DNA of 9,546 nucleotides, from assembly GCA_902764045.1 (NCBI GenBank), contig CACWUI010000038.1, positions 1 to 9,546 on the forward strand, written 5' to 3'. The notes under the pieces are model-generated. The model was given only the letters and a program-made list of their open reading frames with translations. It did not search any database and was not told the origin of the DNA. Below, in pieces: positions 1 to 6,891 of this stretch (the stretch's first letter is position 1; each line of letters begins with the position of its first letter). Position numbers and translations under genes: made by a program. The stretch comes from an uncultured Lachnospiraceae bacterium (GTDB taxonomy: Bacteria > Bacillota > Clostridia > Lachnospirales > Lachnospiraceae).

Positions 1-385
1 CATATTTCCCGATTATCTCCACCATGGAAATATCGTCCTTCCCGGCCCTTTGGGAAAGGATACCATCAGGCTTATTAATAAGGATAATGTCTTCATCCTC
101 ATAAATGATACTCTCCCGGTCAAGTTCCGGGATCTCCGAAGAATTTTCGGAGACCGTCTTTGCCCCGCCTGCAAACTTTTCAAATGTCTCTTCGCTGAAA
201 AAAATATTGATAACATCTCCGGCTTTAAGCACGTAAGACCCCTCTGCCTTTTTGCCGTTTACGGTGATATTTTTTTTCCGGAGCATCTTATGCAAAAAAC
301 TTAAAGGCGCTTCAGGCAGTATATTTGAAAGCTTACGAAGCAGCGCCGTGCCTTCGGTCTGTTCCGTGATAACAAACTCACGCAT
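1..385 (-). CDS. RluA-family pseudouridine synthase, N-terminal part (cut by left edge)
   Basis: This is the first 128 codons of a gene that continues past base 1. The family isomerises uridine to pseudouridine in rRNA or tRNA. Residues about 13-60 look like an S4 RNA-binding domain (LHKMLRKKNITVNGKKAEGS, then an AGDVI turn). From residue 93 the catalytic domain begins with IIYEDEDIILINKPDGILSQ, the usual opening of RluA/RluC/RluD-type enzymes. The catalytic HRLDRxTSG motif would lie beyond the window, so activity and the exact paralogue cannot be judged. The ATG at 385 is three bases past the stop of the upstream methyltransferase gene, and an AAGGG Shine-Dalgarno sits in that gene's last codons, which suggests coupling. 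The family call is solid; the target nucleotide is unknown. Confidence 0.88.
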   Translation of the reverse strand, partial: MREFVITEQTEGTALLRKLSNILPEAPLSFLHKMLRKKNITVNGKKAEGSYVLKAGDVINIFFSEETFEKFAGGAKTVSENSSEIPELDRESIIYEDEDIILINKPDGILSQRAGKDDISMVEIIGKY

Positions 386-388
386 TTT

Positions 389-1768
389 CTACACCCTTCT
401 CCATCCCGGCAGATATTTATTCTTCATAGTGCTGCCTGAAAGCTTTCCCCAGCCCAAAGGAAAGCCATCCGTACAAAAAAGAACAGTTCCGTCTTCAGCA
501 TTTATCTCTCCGGGCTCAAAGCTTAAGGTTTCCCCTTTGATATACTTTTCCACCCGCATATCTCCTGCAGGCAGACTGATGACATTATCAAAATCATCCG
601 CTTTTAATGCCATGGCAAGCGCCTGGGAAGGATCAAACCTTTTCTTTTTTTCTTCTCCCAAAAGAAGACCGTTTCTTAAATACCGCACCTTACTCATTGC
701 CCCGGCAAATCCGGTTTCCGGCAAAAGATATACCCTGCCCTCCGAAACCCTGAGCCTTTCTTTGGGAAGATGGATCTTTAAGTGTGAGGCAAAATCTTCA
801 AACTCTCCGGACACTTTACAGCCTGTGCCGCTGCAGGAAGCAAGCCCCGGTGCAGCCTCACCTTTTTTCTTTAAAAGCGCAACAAAATGGCCTTCGCCTC
901 TGAGGGCAAAGGGATAAAGCCTTACCGCCCGTTCAAGATGATACTTTTTCTGCTCATCCTTCAGAGTGCGTCCGGGATAAAAACCATGGTCCTTGGGTAT
1001 CTCGACCAGCTCCATATCATCCCGCTCAGACAACAGACTTATAAGTGTTCCTTCATTTTCAAACTCGTTGAAAGTACATGTGGAATAAACCATCATGCCG
1101 CCGGGTTTAAGAAGTTCAGCTGCATACCGGATGATCTCTTTTTGGATCTTCGAGAAATGATCCGGTCCGTTTTGTTCCCAGGCTGTCTTAAGTTTGGGAT
1201 CTTTTCTGAACATCCCCTCGCCGGAACAGGGAGCATCTATAAGTATCTTATCAAATCCGTTTTCGGACTTTTGCAGGATCGCGTAGGGGTTTTCCGATAT
1301 GACCGCAGCATTGCTTATGCCGAAAAGCTCTATGTTCTTAAGTAACGCCTTGGCACGGGATGCGCTTATATCGTTTGATACAAGAAGACCCTTTCCCTTA
1401 AGCTTTACCCCCAGCTCCGTGGATTTGCCTCCCGGAGCCGCACAAAGATCAAGCACCGTCTCCCCTTCATTTACCGGCAGTAATGCCGCGGGAAGCATGG
1501 CGCTTGGCTCCTGGATATAAAAAAGACCTGCGTTATAAAAGGGATGCAGCGCAGGCTTCTCATCTTCTTTGTAATAAAAACCGTTTTTCACCCAGGGAAC
1601 GGGCTCAAGGTCAAAGGGTACCAAAGACCTGAACTCCTCGGGTGAGATCTTTAACTCATTTACTCTTAAACCAAAATGACGCGGCTCCTTCAGGCTTTCC
1701 TCATAAAGGGGGTAATCGCCTTCAAGAAGCCGCCTCATCTCAAGTTCGTATGCTTCGGGCAGTTTCAT
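389..1768 (-). CDS. rsmF: RsmF/RsmB-type 16S rRNA (cytosine-C5) methyltransferase
   Basis: A 459-residue SAM-dependent RNA m5C methyltransferase of the NOL1/NOP2/Sun group. Residues 1-100 form the N-terminal RNA-binding part (FYIQEPSAMLPA precedes the core). The SAM-binding motif DLCAAPGGKSTEL is at 107-119 and NDIS at 132-135. The motif IV cysteine is Cys181 in DAPCSGEGMFRKDP and the motif VI cysteine is Cys231 in STCTFNEFENEG. Both cysteines needed for m5C chemistry are present. Residues about 310-459 form a C-terminal extension like the PUA-type domain of RsmF (YebU), and the length is close to the 479 residues of E. coli RsmF. That architecture favours RsmF over RsmB, which instead has an N-terminal NusB-like domain. 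The target is presumably 16S rRNA near C1407, by family only. The ATG shares one base with the preceding stop (TAATG), with GAGGA just upstream. Confidence 0.9.
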   Translation of the reverse strand: MKLPEAYELEMRRLLEGDYPLYEESLKEPRHFGLRVNELKISPEEFRSLVPFDLEPVPWVKNGFYYKEDEKPALHPFYNAGLFYIQEPSAMLPAALLPVNEGETVLDLCAAPGGKSTELGVKLKGKGLLVSNDISASRAKALLKNIELFGISNAAVISENPYAILQKSENGFDKILIDAPCSGEGMFRKDPKLKTAWEQNGPDHFSKIQKEIIRYAAELLKPGGMMVYSTCTFNEFENEGTLISLLSERDDMELVEIPKDHGFYPGRTLKDEQKKYHLERAVRLYPFALRGEGHFVALLKKKGEAAPGLASCSGTGCKVSGEFEDFASHLKIHLPKERLRVSEGRVYLLPETGFAGAMSKVRYLRNGLLLGEEKKKRFDPSQALAMALKADDFDNVISLPAGDMRVEKYIKGETLSFEPGEINAEDGTVLFCTDGFPLGWGKLSGSTMKNKYLPGWRRV

Positions 1769-2439
1769 TATTCCTCACTGTCAAATGAATCTCTTAAAAA
1801 TATCTCTCCGTCTTCCTCGGGAAGCTCACCTGCAGCCGTCGCTTTGGCATCATCGTTCAGACCTTCCATAACAGTGGACAGGTCAACAGCAGGCTGCTCT
1901 GCCTGGGGGATGAGCTCGCTTCTGTTTTCCCTGACGGTAGCAAGCACCTCGTTTAAGTTTGCGATAAGCTGGGCATTTCTTGCTTCCTGCTCGGAAACGG
2001 CATTCTCAATAGTTGTCTGAAGGTCAGCAAGAATACCGTCTGTGTACTGGATGGCTCCGTTTCGGATGTTGTTGCCGTCCTGTGTGGCGGTATCGGTGAT
2101 GTTCTTTGCATCTTCACGGGCAGTATCCACCAGCTTCTGTGACTCTTCATAGGCTTTCTGCATGATCTCATGCTCATCCACCATCTTCTGGGCCTGTCTC
2201 TGGGCCTCAGCGATCATGGCTGAGGACTGACTCTTGGCATCCGCAAGGATCATATCCTTCTGGCTGATGATCTTTTGATATTTCTTGATCTCTTCGGGAG
2301 TACTGAGTCTTAAGTCTTCGATAAACTCATCTATTGTATTTCTGTCACAAATGACCTTACCGCCGCCTGAAAAAGCAGGGCTTTTGCACTCGCTTATATA
2401 TCCCTGTAAATCTTCAATAATCTGTTCTATCTTACTCAT
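1768..2439 (-). CDS. Conserved coiled-coil protein, ATP synthase B-subunit/DivIVA-like
   Basis: A 223-residue cytosolic protein of unknown function. It has no signal peptide and no membrane segment. A short N-terminal helix (MSKIEQIIEDLQGYISECKS) is followed by a linker (SGGGKVICDR), then a long Ala/Glu/Gln/Lys-rich helix from about 33 to 175 with strong coiled-coil character. The tail from about 178 is loose and very acidic. I recall similar proteins next to coaD in Lachnospiraceae, often auto-named ATPase or V-ATPase subunit H-like because of B-subunit-type helices; no Walker motif supports an ATPase. The open frame extends to 2508, but the ATG at 2439 is preferred: GGAGG lies just before it and the longer version would overlap coaD by 77 bases. 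With this start it overlaps coaD by 8 bases and abuts rsmF by TAATG. A scaffold or cell-envelope role is only a guess. Confidence 0.82.
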   Translation of the reverse strand: MSKIEQIIEDLQGYISECKSPAFSGGGKVICDRNTIDEFIEDLRLSTPEEIKKYQKIISQKDMILADAKSQSSAMIAEAQRQAQKMVDEHEIMQKAYEESQKLVDTAREDAKNITDTATQDGNNIRNGAIQYTDGILADLQTTIENAVSEQEARNAQLIANLNEVLATVRENRSELIPQAEQPAVDLSTVMEGLNDDAKATAAGELPEEDGEIFLRDSFDSEE

Positions 2440-2938
2440 TGCCGTCCTCCAAAGGTTTCTTAGATTTGATCTTGTTATATATTCTTTCCGCTGTGATATC
2501 CGGAACAAATTTACTTATATCTCCGCCGTACATGGCTATTTCTTTCACCATGCTGGAACTCAGATAGGCGTAATCAAGGCTTGTGGAAAGGAAAATGGTG
2601 TCAATCGCAGGCTCCATGACCCGGTTGGTCTGGGCCATCATAAGCTCATATTCAAAATCCGTCACAGCCCGTAAGCCCCTCACTATAAGGCTGACATCAT
2701 TTGCCCGCGCAAAATCCACAAGAAGACCCGAAAAACTGACTACCTCAACATTCTTCAGGTCTGAAATGACTTCCTGTAACATATTAACACGTTCGTCAGT
2801 CGAAAACAACGGTGTTTTGCCATTGTTTTTTAAAACTCCCACTATCAAACGGTCCGTCATGGCTGCCGCCCTTTTTATAACGTCTATATGTCCGAAAGTC
2901 ACGGGATCGAAGCTTCCGGGATAGATTCCTGTTATCAT
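2432..2938 (-). CDS. coaD: Phosphopantetheine adenylyltransferase
   Basis: A 168-residue enzyme of the penultimate step of coenzyme A synthesis: it joins 4'-phosphopantetheine and ATP to give dephospho-CoA and pyrophosphate. The nucleotidyltransferase signature is at the N-terminus (YPGSFDPVTFGHIDVIKRA, residues 6-24, with the TxGH ATP-binding motif at 14-17). RGLRAVTDFEYE at 88-99 and YLSSSMVKEIA at 125-135 are the other conserved active-site blocks. The length matches the usual 160-170 residues, and all expected motifs are intact. The start codon overlaps the rsmD stop in an ATGA arrangement. rsmD-coaD adjacency is widespread in bacteria and supports both calls. Confidence 0.97.
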   Translation of the reverse strand: MITGIYPGSFDPVTFGHIDVIKRAAAMTDRLIVGVLKNNGKTPLFSTDERVNMLQEVISDLKNVEVVSFSGLLVDFARANDVSLIVRGLRAVTDFEYELMMAQTNRVMEPAIDTIFLSTSLDYAYLSSSMVKEIAMYGGDISKFVPDITAERIYNKIKSKKPLEDGNE

Positions 2939-3498
2939 TTATCTGCCTTCCTTTTCAAAAAAATGTGTCTGTTGCTCCTGTATTTCTTTATCCTTGTGAT
3001 CTCAAAGCCGGATATAACATCACCTTCATTAAGATCATCACTCAGATCCTCTTCCAACACTATGATAGTGTACTCATCAGCCAGATCCGTTCTTGATAAA
3101 AGGCTCAGTATCTGCTGTCCGTATCCGTTTCCGTAAGGCGGATCCATAAATATCACGTCAAATGCACCTTTGCCGTTTAACTCAAGCACCGCATCCGACA
3201 CATCCCTTGTGAGGATGTGCGCGCACTCTCCCAGCTTCGTAAAATCAAGATTTGCCCGGATGATCCCGCAGGCCTCTTTCGATTTTTCCACAAACCAGGC
3301 TTCCTCAGCCCCGCGGCTCAAAGCCTCTATGCCGATGGCTCCTGCCCCTGCAAAAAGATCAAGAAACCTTGACCCGGGTATGTCCGGCATAAGGATATTA
3401 AAAAGGGTTTCCTTTATCCTGTCGGTGGTGGGTCTTACGGAAGGACCTTTAAGAGCCTTAAGAGGCATGCTTCTCGCTTTTCCTGCTATTACCCTCAT
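2935..3498 (-). CDS. rsmD: 16S rRNA (guanine-N2)-methyltransferase RsmD
   Basis: A 187-residue class I SAM methyltransferase that, by family, methylates the guanine equivalent to G966 of 16S rRNA during 30S assembly. It opens with MRVIAGKARSMPLKAL and VRPTTDRIKETLFNIL, the conserved N-terminal block. The SAM-binding motif DLFAGAGAIGIEALSRGA is at 47-64 and the catalytic MDPPYGNGYG at 118-127. The frame is open to 3549, but the ATG at 3498 is chosen: GGAGG lies about 5 bases upstream and the family's proteins begin with this M-R-V-I-A-G. The longer version would run into gpsA. The gpsA stop is 13 bases upstream and coaD overlaps the end by 4 bases, so the three genes are probably co-transcribed. 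Confidence 0.96.
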   Translation of the reverse strand: MRVIAGKARSMPLKALKGPSVRPTTDRIKETLFNILMPDIPGSRFLDLFAGAGAIGIEALSRGAEEAWFVEKSKEACGIIRANLDFTKLGECAHILTRDVSDAVLELNGKGAFDVIFMDPPYGNGYGQQILSLLSRTDLADEYTIIVLEEDLSDDLNEGDVISGFEITRIKKYRSNRHIFLKRKADK

Positions 3499-3511
3499 TT
3501 GTCCTCCGTGA

Positions 3512-4519
3512 TCAAAAATCCTGACCCCTGTTTTCCAAAACGGTGTCACGGATCATAAGATCCTTAACCGCCTCAGCCGGGTCTTTGTTTTCAAATAAAA
3601 CCTTAACTACTTCATTTACTATGGGGAGCTCCTCGCCGTGTATTCCCGCAAGCTTCTTGGCAGATCTTGCGGCATAAACACCCTCAACCACCATATCAAC
3701 CTGTGTCATGGCCTCCTGGGGAGTCATTCCCTCGCCGATAAGAACTCCCGCGCGCCTGTTTCTTGAATGCTTGCTCTCACAGGTAACGATAAGATCTCCT
3801 ATGCCTGAAAGCCCGGCAAATGTCACCTGATCCGCTCCCATTTTCACACCCAGTCTTGTGATCTCGGAAATACCTCTTGTGATAAGCGCTGCCTTTGAAT
3901 TGTCACCGTAGCCCAGACCGTCCGCGATGCCTGCCGCAAGGGCTATTACGTTCTTTAATGCGCCTCCCAGGGCTATTCCCAGCATATCGGGATTTATATA
4001 TACACGAAGAGAATCGGTAATGAATACATCTCTTACAAACTCTGCGGTCTCCCTGTCCCTTGCGCCGACTACGCATGTGGTGGGAATGCCTCTTCCCACT
4101 TCCTCTGCATGAAAAAAAAAAAAAAAAACAGCCACCTTTGCCTGGGGTATCTCTTCCTCTACCACTTCATGGAGCATCTTTAGATTTGCTTCTTCGATCC
4201 CTTTGGCGGCTTCCACTATGATCTGACCGTCTCTGACAAAAGGCGCGATCCTTTTGGCAGTCTCTCTTACATATACGGACGCAGTAACAAGAACGATAAT
4301 GTCAGCATTCTTTACTGATGACTCCAAGTCCATGGTTATCTCCACCGAGTCGGGGATCTTAACTCCGGGGAGAGCTGACACATTCTCCCTTTCTTTCTTA
4401 ATCTTTTCAAACTTTTCCTCTGTCAGGGAACAAAGAATCACATCTTCACCTTTTTTCGCAAGATGCACCGCAAGAGCTGTTCCCCAGCTGCCGGATCCTA
4501 AAACACATACCTTTGCCAT
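3512..4519 (-). CDS. gpsA: NAD(P)+-dependent glycerol-3-phosphate dehydrogenase, conserved motif replaced by poly-Phe
   Basis: A 335-residue cytosolic enzyme that reduces dihydroxyacetone phosphate to sn-glycerol 3-phosphate, the substrate of PlsY encoded just upstream. The NAD(P)-binding GSGSWGTALAVHLA is at 8-21. EAAKGIE at 103-109 and GGALKNVIALAAGIADGLGYGDN at 185-207 (the family signature, with its Lys189) are intact. The rest aligns smoothly with clostridial GpsA by memory. One stretch is abnormal: residues 132-136 are five phenylalanines from a 17-T run (coding strand) just before HAEEVGRGIPTT, where the family normally has a Ser-Gly-Pro-Ser motif. The insert is the same length as the missing motif, so the frame is kept. 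If real, the enzyme is probably impaired; a sequence error is more likely. The AAGGAG site overlaps the plsY stop, and the start is 15 bases after it. Confidence 0.93.
   Translation of the reverse strand: MAKVCVLGSGSWGTALAVHLAKKGEDVILCSLTEEKFEKIKKERENVSALPGVKIPDSVEITMDLESSVKNADIIVLVTASVYVRETAKRIAPFVRDGQIIVEAAKGIEEANLKMLHEVVEEEIPQAKVAVFFFFFHAEEVGRGIPTTCVVGARDRETAEFVRDVFITDSLRVYINPDMLGIALGGALKNVIALAAGIADGLGYGDNSKAALITRGISEITRLGVKMGADQVTFAGLSGIGDLIVTCESKHSRNRRAGVLIGEGMTPQEAMTQVDMVVEGVYAARSAKKLAGIHGEELPIVNEVVKVLFENKDPAEAVKDLMIRDTVLENRGQDF
4112..4128. repeat. 17-base A/T homopolymer inside gpsA
   Basis: Seventeen consecutive A on the plus strand (T on the coding strand). Together with the last two bases of Val131 it supplies five TTT codons. 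It is the longest homopolymer I see here; others reach about 8-9 bases. It occupies exactly the five codons where GpsA homologues carry a conserved small-residue/Pro motif, so it looks like a substitution of sequence rather than slippage growth of a short run. Confidence 0.95.
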
Positions 4520-4534
4520 GATAATTTTTTCTCC

Positions 4535-5194
4535 TTATTTTTTGTTTTTTCCGAAATCGAATCTGTGCTCCGTATTATTTAACAATCGGGATATATTACT
4601 CCTGTGCCGCAGGAATGTCAGTCCGACGATTATTATAACAATTATCACGCCCTGCGCAAGGTCTCCCTGATGCAGCTCCAGGTTTCTCGAGGCACCCCAT
4701 ATGATAAATTCTATGAGGAACTCGCTGACCAGTGCAAGGGATGCTACCGCCGCATATCCCGTGGTGTAGAGCACCACGAAAAACGTGATCACGCCTATTA
4801 TGGTCATTATCCAGCAGTTATTGGGAAGAAAGAAAAGGGAGATGATGACTCCGCATGTGGTGGCCACTCCCTTTCCTCCCTTAAATCCAAGATAAAAGGG
4901 ATAGTTGTGCCCCAGCACCGTTCCCAGTCCGCTGCACAAAAATATCAGTGTTGTTGGCGCAGCATCCCTGTATATCCCCCAGCAGATAAGCGCCGCAAGA
5001 AATACCTTGGATACATCACCTATCGCCGTGATGACGCCTGCCTTTTTTCCAAGCATCCTTGTTGCATTGGTAGTCCCTGCGTTGCCGCTCCCGAGCCGGC
5101 GTATATCAATTTTTTTATGTCGTCCGTACCAATAGGAAGTCTGGATGATGGCTCCTATAAAATATCCTATCACTATGCAAACAAACTGACCCAT
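4535..5194 (-). CDS. plsY: Glycerol-3-phosphate acyltransferase PlsY
   Basis: A 219-residue integral membrane enzyme that transfers an acyl group from acyl-phosphate (made by PlsX) to glycerol 3-phosphate, giving lysophosphatidic acid, the first membrane step of phospholipid synthesis. Several hydrophobic segments are visible (about 1-18, 60-73, 82-95, 111-124, 128-145, 147-167 and 182-195). The three conserved loops are present: GSGNAGTTNATR at 35-46, GHNYPFYLGFKGGKGVAT at 95-112, and RHRSNISRLL at 196-205 near the C-terminus. The length is slightly above the usual 190-215. The ATG shares one base with the der stop (TAATG), behind a GAGGAGAGG run in the last der codons. gpsA follows 15 bases later and makes its substrate, so the pair is a functional unit. 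Confidence 0.96.
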   Translation of the reverse strand: MGQFVCIVIGYFIGAIIQTSYWYGRHKKIDIRRLGSGNAGTTNATRMLGKKAGVITAIGDVSKVFLAALICWGIYRDAAPTTLIFLCSGLGTVLGHNYPFYLGFKGGKGVATTCGVIISLFFLPNNCWIMTIIGVITFFVVLYTTGYAAVASLALVSEFLIEFIIWGASRNLELHQGDLAQGVIIVIIIVGLTFLRHRSNISRLLNNTEHRFDFGKNKK

Positions 5195-6522
5195 TATTTA
5201 TCCTCTCCTCTTTCACGGTACATCATCCTTACGGATGTGCCGCGAAATCCAAAAGTTTCTCTTAACTGGTTTTCCAAAAATCTGGTGTATGAAAAATGCG
5301 TAAGACTTTTGTCATTTACAAAAAGCACGAAGGAAGGTGGTTTTACGGAAACCTGCGTCATATAATAGATCTTCAACTTCCGTCCCTTATCCTGGGGAGT
5401 CTGCTGGGTAGCCACTGCTCTTGCCAGGATCTCGTTCAACACGCCTGTGGGCACCCTGATAGTAGCATTTTCGGACACTATCTCTATAAGCTTAAAGAGC
5501 TTGTCTGTCCTCTGACCCGTCTTTGCGGAAATAAAGATAAGCTCCGCATAGGGCAAAAAAGAAAGAACTGCTTTTATCTCCTCCGTCATTTCCTTCATGG
5601 TCTTGTCGGTCTTATCCTCAACCGCATCCCATTTATTAACCGCAATTATAACACCTTTTCCGCCTTCGTGGGCAAGTCCCGCGATCTTTGCATCCTGCTC
5701 CGTCACGCCCTCCGTGGCATCTATCATGAGTATCACGATATCCGCCCTGTCAACGGCGGCTACTGTCCTTATCACGCTGTAACGCTCTATCTCTTCCTTT
5801 ACTTTGGACTTTCTCCTGAGACCCGCGGTGTCAATGAAAATATAGTCTTTTCCGTCGTATTTTATCTTCGTGTCAATGGCGTCTCTGGTGGTGCCGGCAA
5901 CGTCGGATACGATAAGCCTGTCGCTTCCCAAAAGCTTATTTATAAGGGAAGATTTGCCCACATTGGGCTTTCCCACAACGGCGATCTTCGGAGTTTCGTC
6001 CTCTTCATCATCCGCTTCAAATACGGGAAGCTTATCCATGACTGTGTCAAGCATGTCTCCGATGCCCAGCTTTGCTCCTGCTGAAACAGGGACCGGTTCT
6101 CCCATGCCTAAGTTGTAAAACTCGTAAACGTCCGCCTGATATTTGTCAAAATTATCCACTTTATTTACCACAAGGATAACGGGCTTGCCCGACTTGCGCA
6201 GCATCTGCGCCACCTTGTCGTCATTGTCCGTGAGCCCCTGCTGTACGTCTGTAAGGAAAATGATAACATCAGCCGTATCAATGGCTATCTGGGCCTGCTG
6301 ACGCATCTGTGACAGGATGATATCTTTGCTTTCCGGCTCGATACCTCCCGTGTCTATCAGGGTAAACACCCGGCCGTTCCAGTCCACATCCGCATATATA
6401 CGATCCCTGGTAACGCCGGGAGTATCCTGCACTATGGATATCCTTTCCCCTGCCAGGTCATTAAACAATGTACTTTTTCCTACATTCGGCCTTCCTACTA
6501 TGGCCACTATCGGTTTTCTCAT
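5194..6522 (-). CDS. der: Ribosome assembly GTPase Der (EngA)
   Basis: A 442-residue protein with two tandem GTPase domains and a C-terminal KH-like domain, needed for late 50S subunit maturation. GTPase 1 has GRPNVGKST (10-18), the switch region DTPGVTRD (33-40), DTGG (57-60) and NKVD (120-123). GTPase 2 has GKPNVGKSS (184-192), DTAGLRRKSK (231-240) and NKWD (296-299). The KH-like domain runs from about 352 to the end and contains KGRKLKIYYMTQ and LRETFGFRGTSVRM. All GTP-binding motifs are intact and the length matches B. subtilis Der (436). The open frame can be extended to a TTG at 6546, but the ATG at 6522 is preferred because it directly begins the conserved MRKPIVAIVGRPNVG and avoids overlap with yraN. 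The best Shine-Dalgarno (GAAGGA) lies 12 bases upstream, rather far. Confidence 0.97.
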   Translation of the reverse strand: MRKPIVAIVGRPNVGKSTLFNDLAGERISIVQDTPGVTRDRIYADVDWNGRVFTLIDTGGIEPESKDIILSQMRQQAQIAIDTADVIIFLTDVQQGLTDNDDKVAQMLRKSGKPVILVVNKVDNFDKYQADVYEFYNLGMGEPVPVSAGAKLGIGDMLDTVMDKLPVFEADDEEDETPKIAVVGKPNVGKSSLINKLLGSDRLIVSDVAGTTRDAIDTKIKYDGKDYIFIDTAGLRRKSKVKEEIERYSVIRTVAAVDRADIVILMIDATEGVTEQDAKIAGLAHEGGKGVIIAVNKWDAVEDKTDKTMKEMTEEIKAVLSFLPYAELIFISAKTGQRTDKLFKLIEIVSENATIRVPTGVLNEILARAVATQQTPQDKGRKLKIYYMTQVSVKPPSFVLFVNDKSLTHFSYTRFLENQLRETFGFRGTSVRMMYRERGEDK

Positions 6523-6524
6523 AA

Positions 6525-6884
6525 TTAAAATGCGTCCTTCACCCAAAAAATTTCCGGCTCACCTGCTCCGTCTTTAATGATCCCCACCACATCAAAGCGG
6601 CAGGCGGTGTCTTCACCATATCCCTTATTATACATGAAATGAGCCGCAACATTCCTTATGATCCTCTGTTTTTTTTTATCCACCGCTTCAAGGGGATGAC
6701 CGGCGCTGTCGTCCTTTCGGAGTTTGACCTCAACAAACACCAGGCTATCCGTATCCTTTGCCACGATATCTATCTCACCATAACGATTGCGATAATTCAT
6801 GTCAATCATCTTCAATCCGTTTTTTTCCAAAAAATCGGCGGCAATCGCCTCGCCGCCGGTCCCCATTTCTCTTTTGTTTATCAT
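6525..6884 (-). CDS. yraN: UPF0102 family protein YraN (endonuclease-like fold)
   Basis: A 119-residue member of the UPF0102/YraN family. It shows the conserved core NYRNRYGEIDIVAKD (30-44) followed by LVFVEVKLRKD (48-58), an arrangement of acidic and Lys residues resembling the nuclease core of Holliday-junction resolvase-like folds. No activity is firmly established. Its location between rnhB and der is common in Clostridia, and linkage with rnhB is widely seen in bacteria. The frame is open to a GTG at 6902, inside rnhB. The ATG at 6884 gives MINKREMGTGGEAIAADFL, which matches the usual N-terminus, and starts 7 bases after the rnhB stop. The Shine-Dalgarno is weak (GAGAG about 11 bases upstream), so the GTG start is not excluded. 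The stop is 2 bases before der. Confidence 0.9.
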   Translation of the reverse strand: MINKREMGTGGEAIAADFLEKNGLKMIDMNYRNRYGEIDIVAKDTDSLVFVEVKLRKDDSAGHPLEAVDKKKQRIIRNVAAHFMYNKGYGEDTACRFDVVGIIKDGAGEPEIFWVKDAF

Positions 6885-6891
6885 CGCAGAT

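Noticed and set aside
2440..2508. Upstream start at 2508 for the coiled-coil gene.
   Set aside because: It would overlap coaD by 77 bases and lacks the GGAGG that precedes ATG 2439. The added residues are just coaD read in another frame.
4112..4128. Phase-variable homopolymer switching gpsA on and off.
   Set aside because: Phase-variable tracts are expected in surface or restriction genes and tolerate length change around a normal protein. Here the tract replaces a conserved motif of a housekeeping enzyme at exactly the same length.
4604..6084. Long open frames on the plus strand, for example 252-917, 4604-5365 and 5296-6084.
   Set aside because: They lie antisense to well-supported conserved genes (rluA/rsmF, plsY, der), match no family I recognise and lack convincing ribosome-binding sites. 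They are chance open frames.
6523..6546. TTG start at 6546 for der, adding eight residues.
   Set aside because: The extension overlaps yraN, uses a weak start codon and adds residues absent from the family; ATG 6522 begins the conserved N-terminus.
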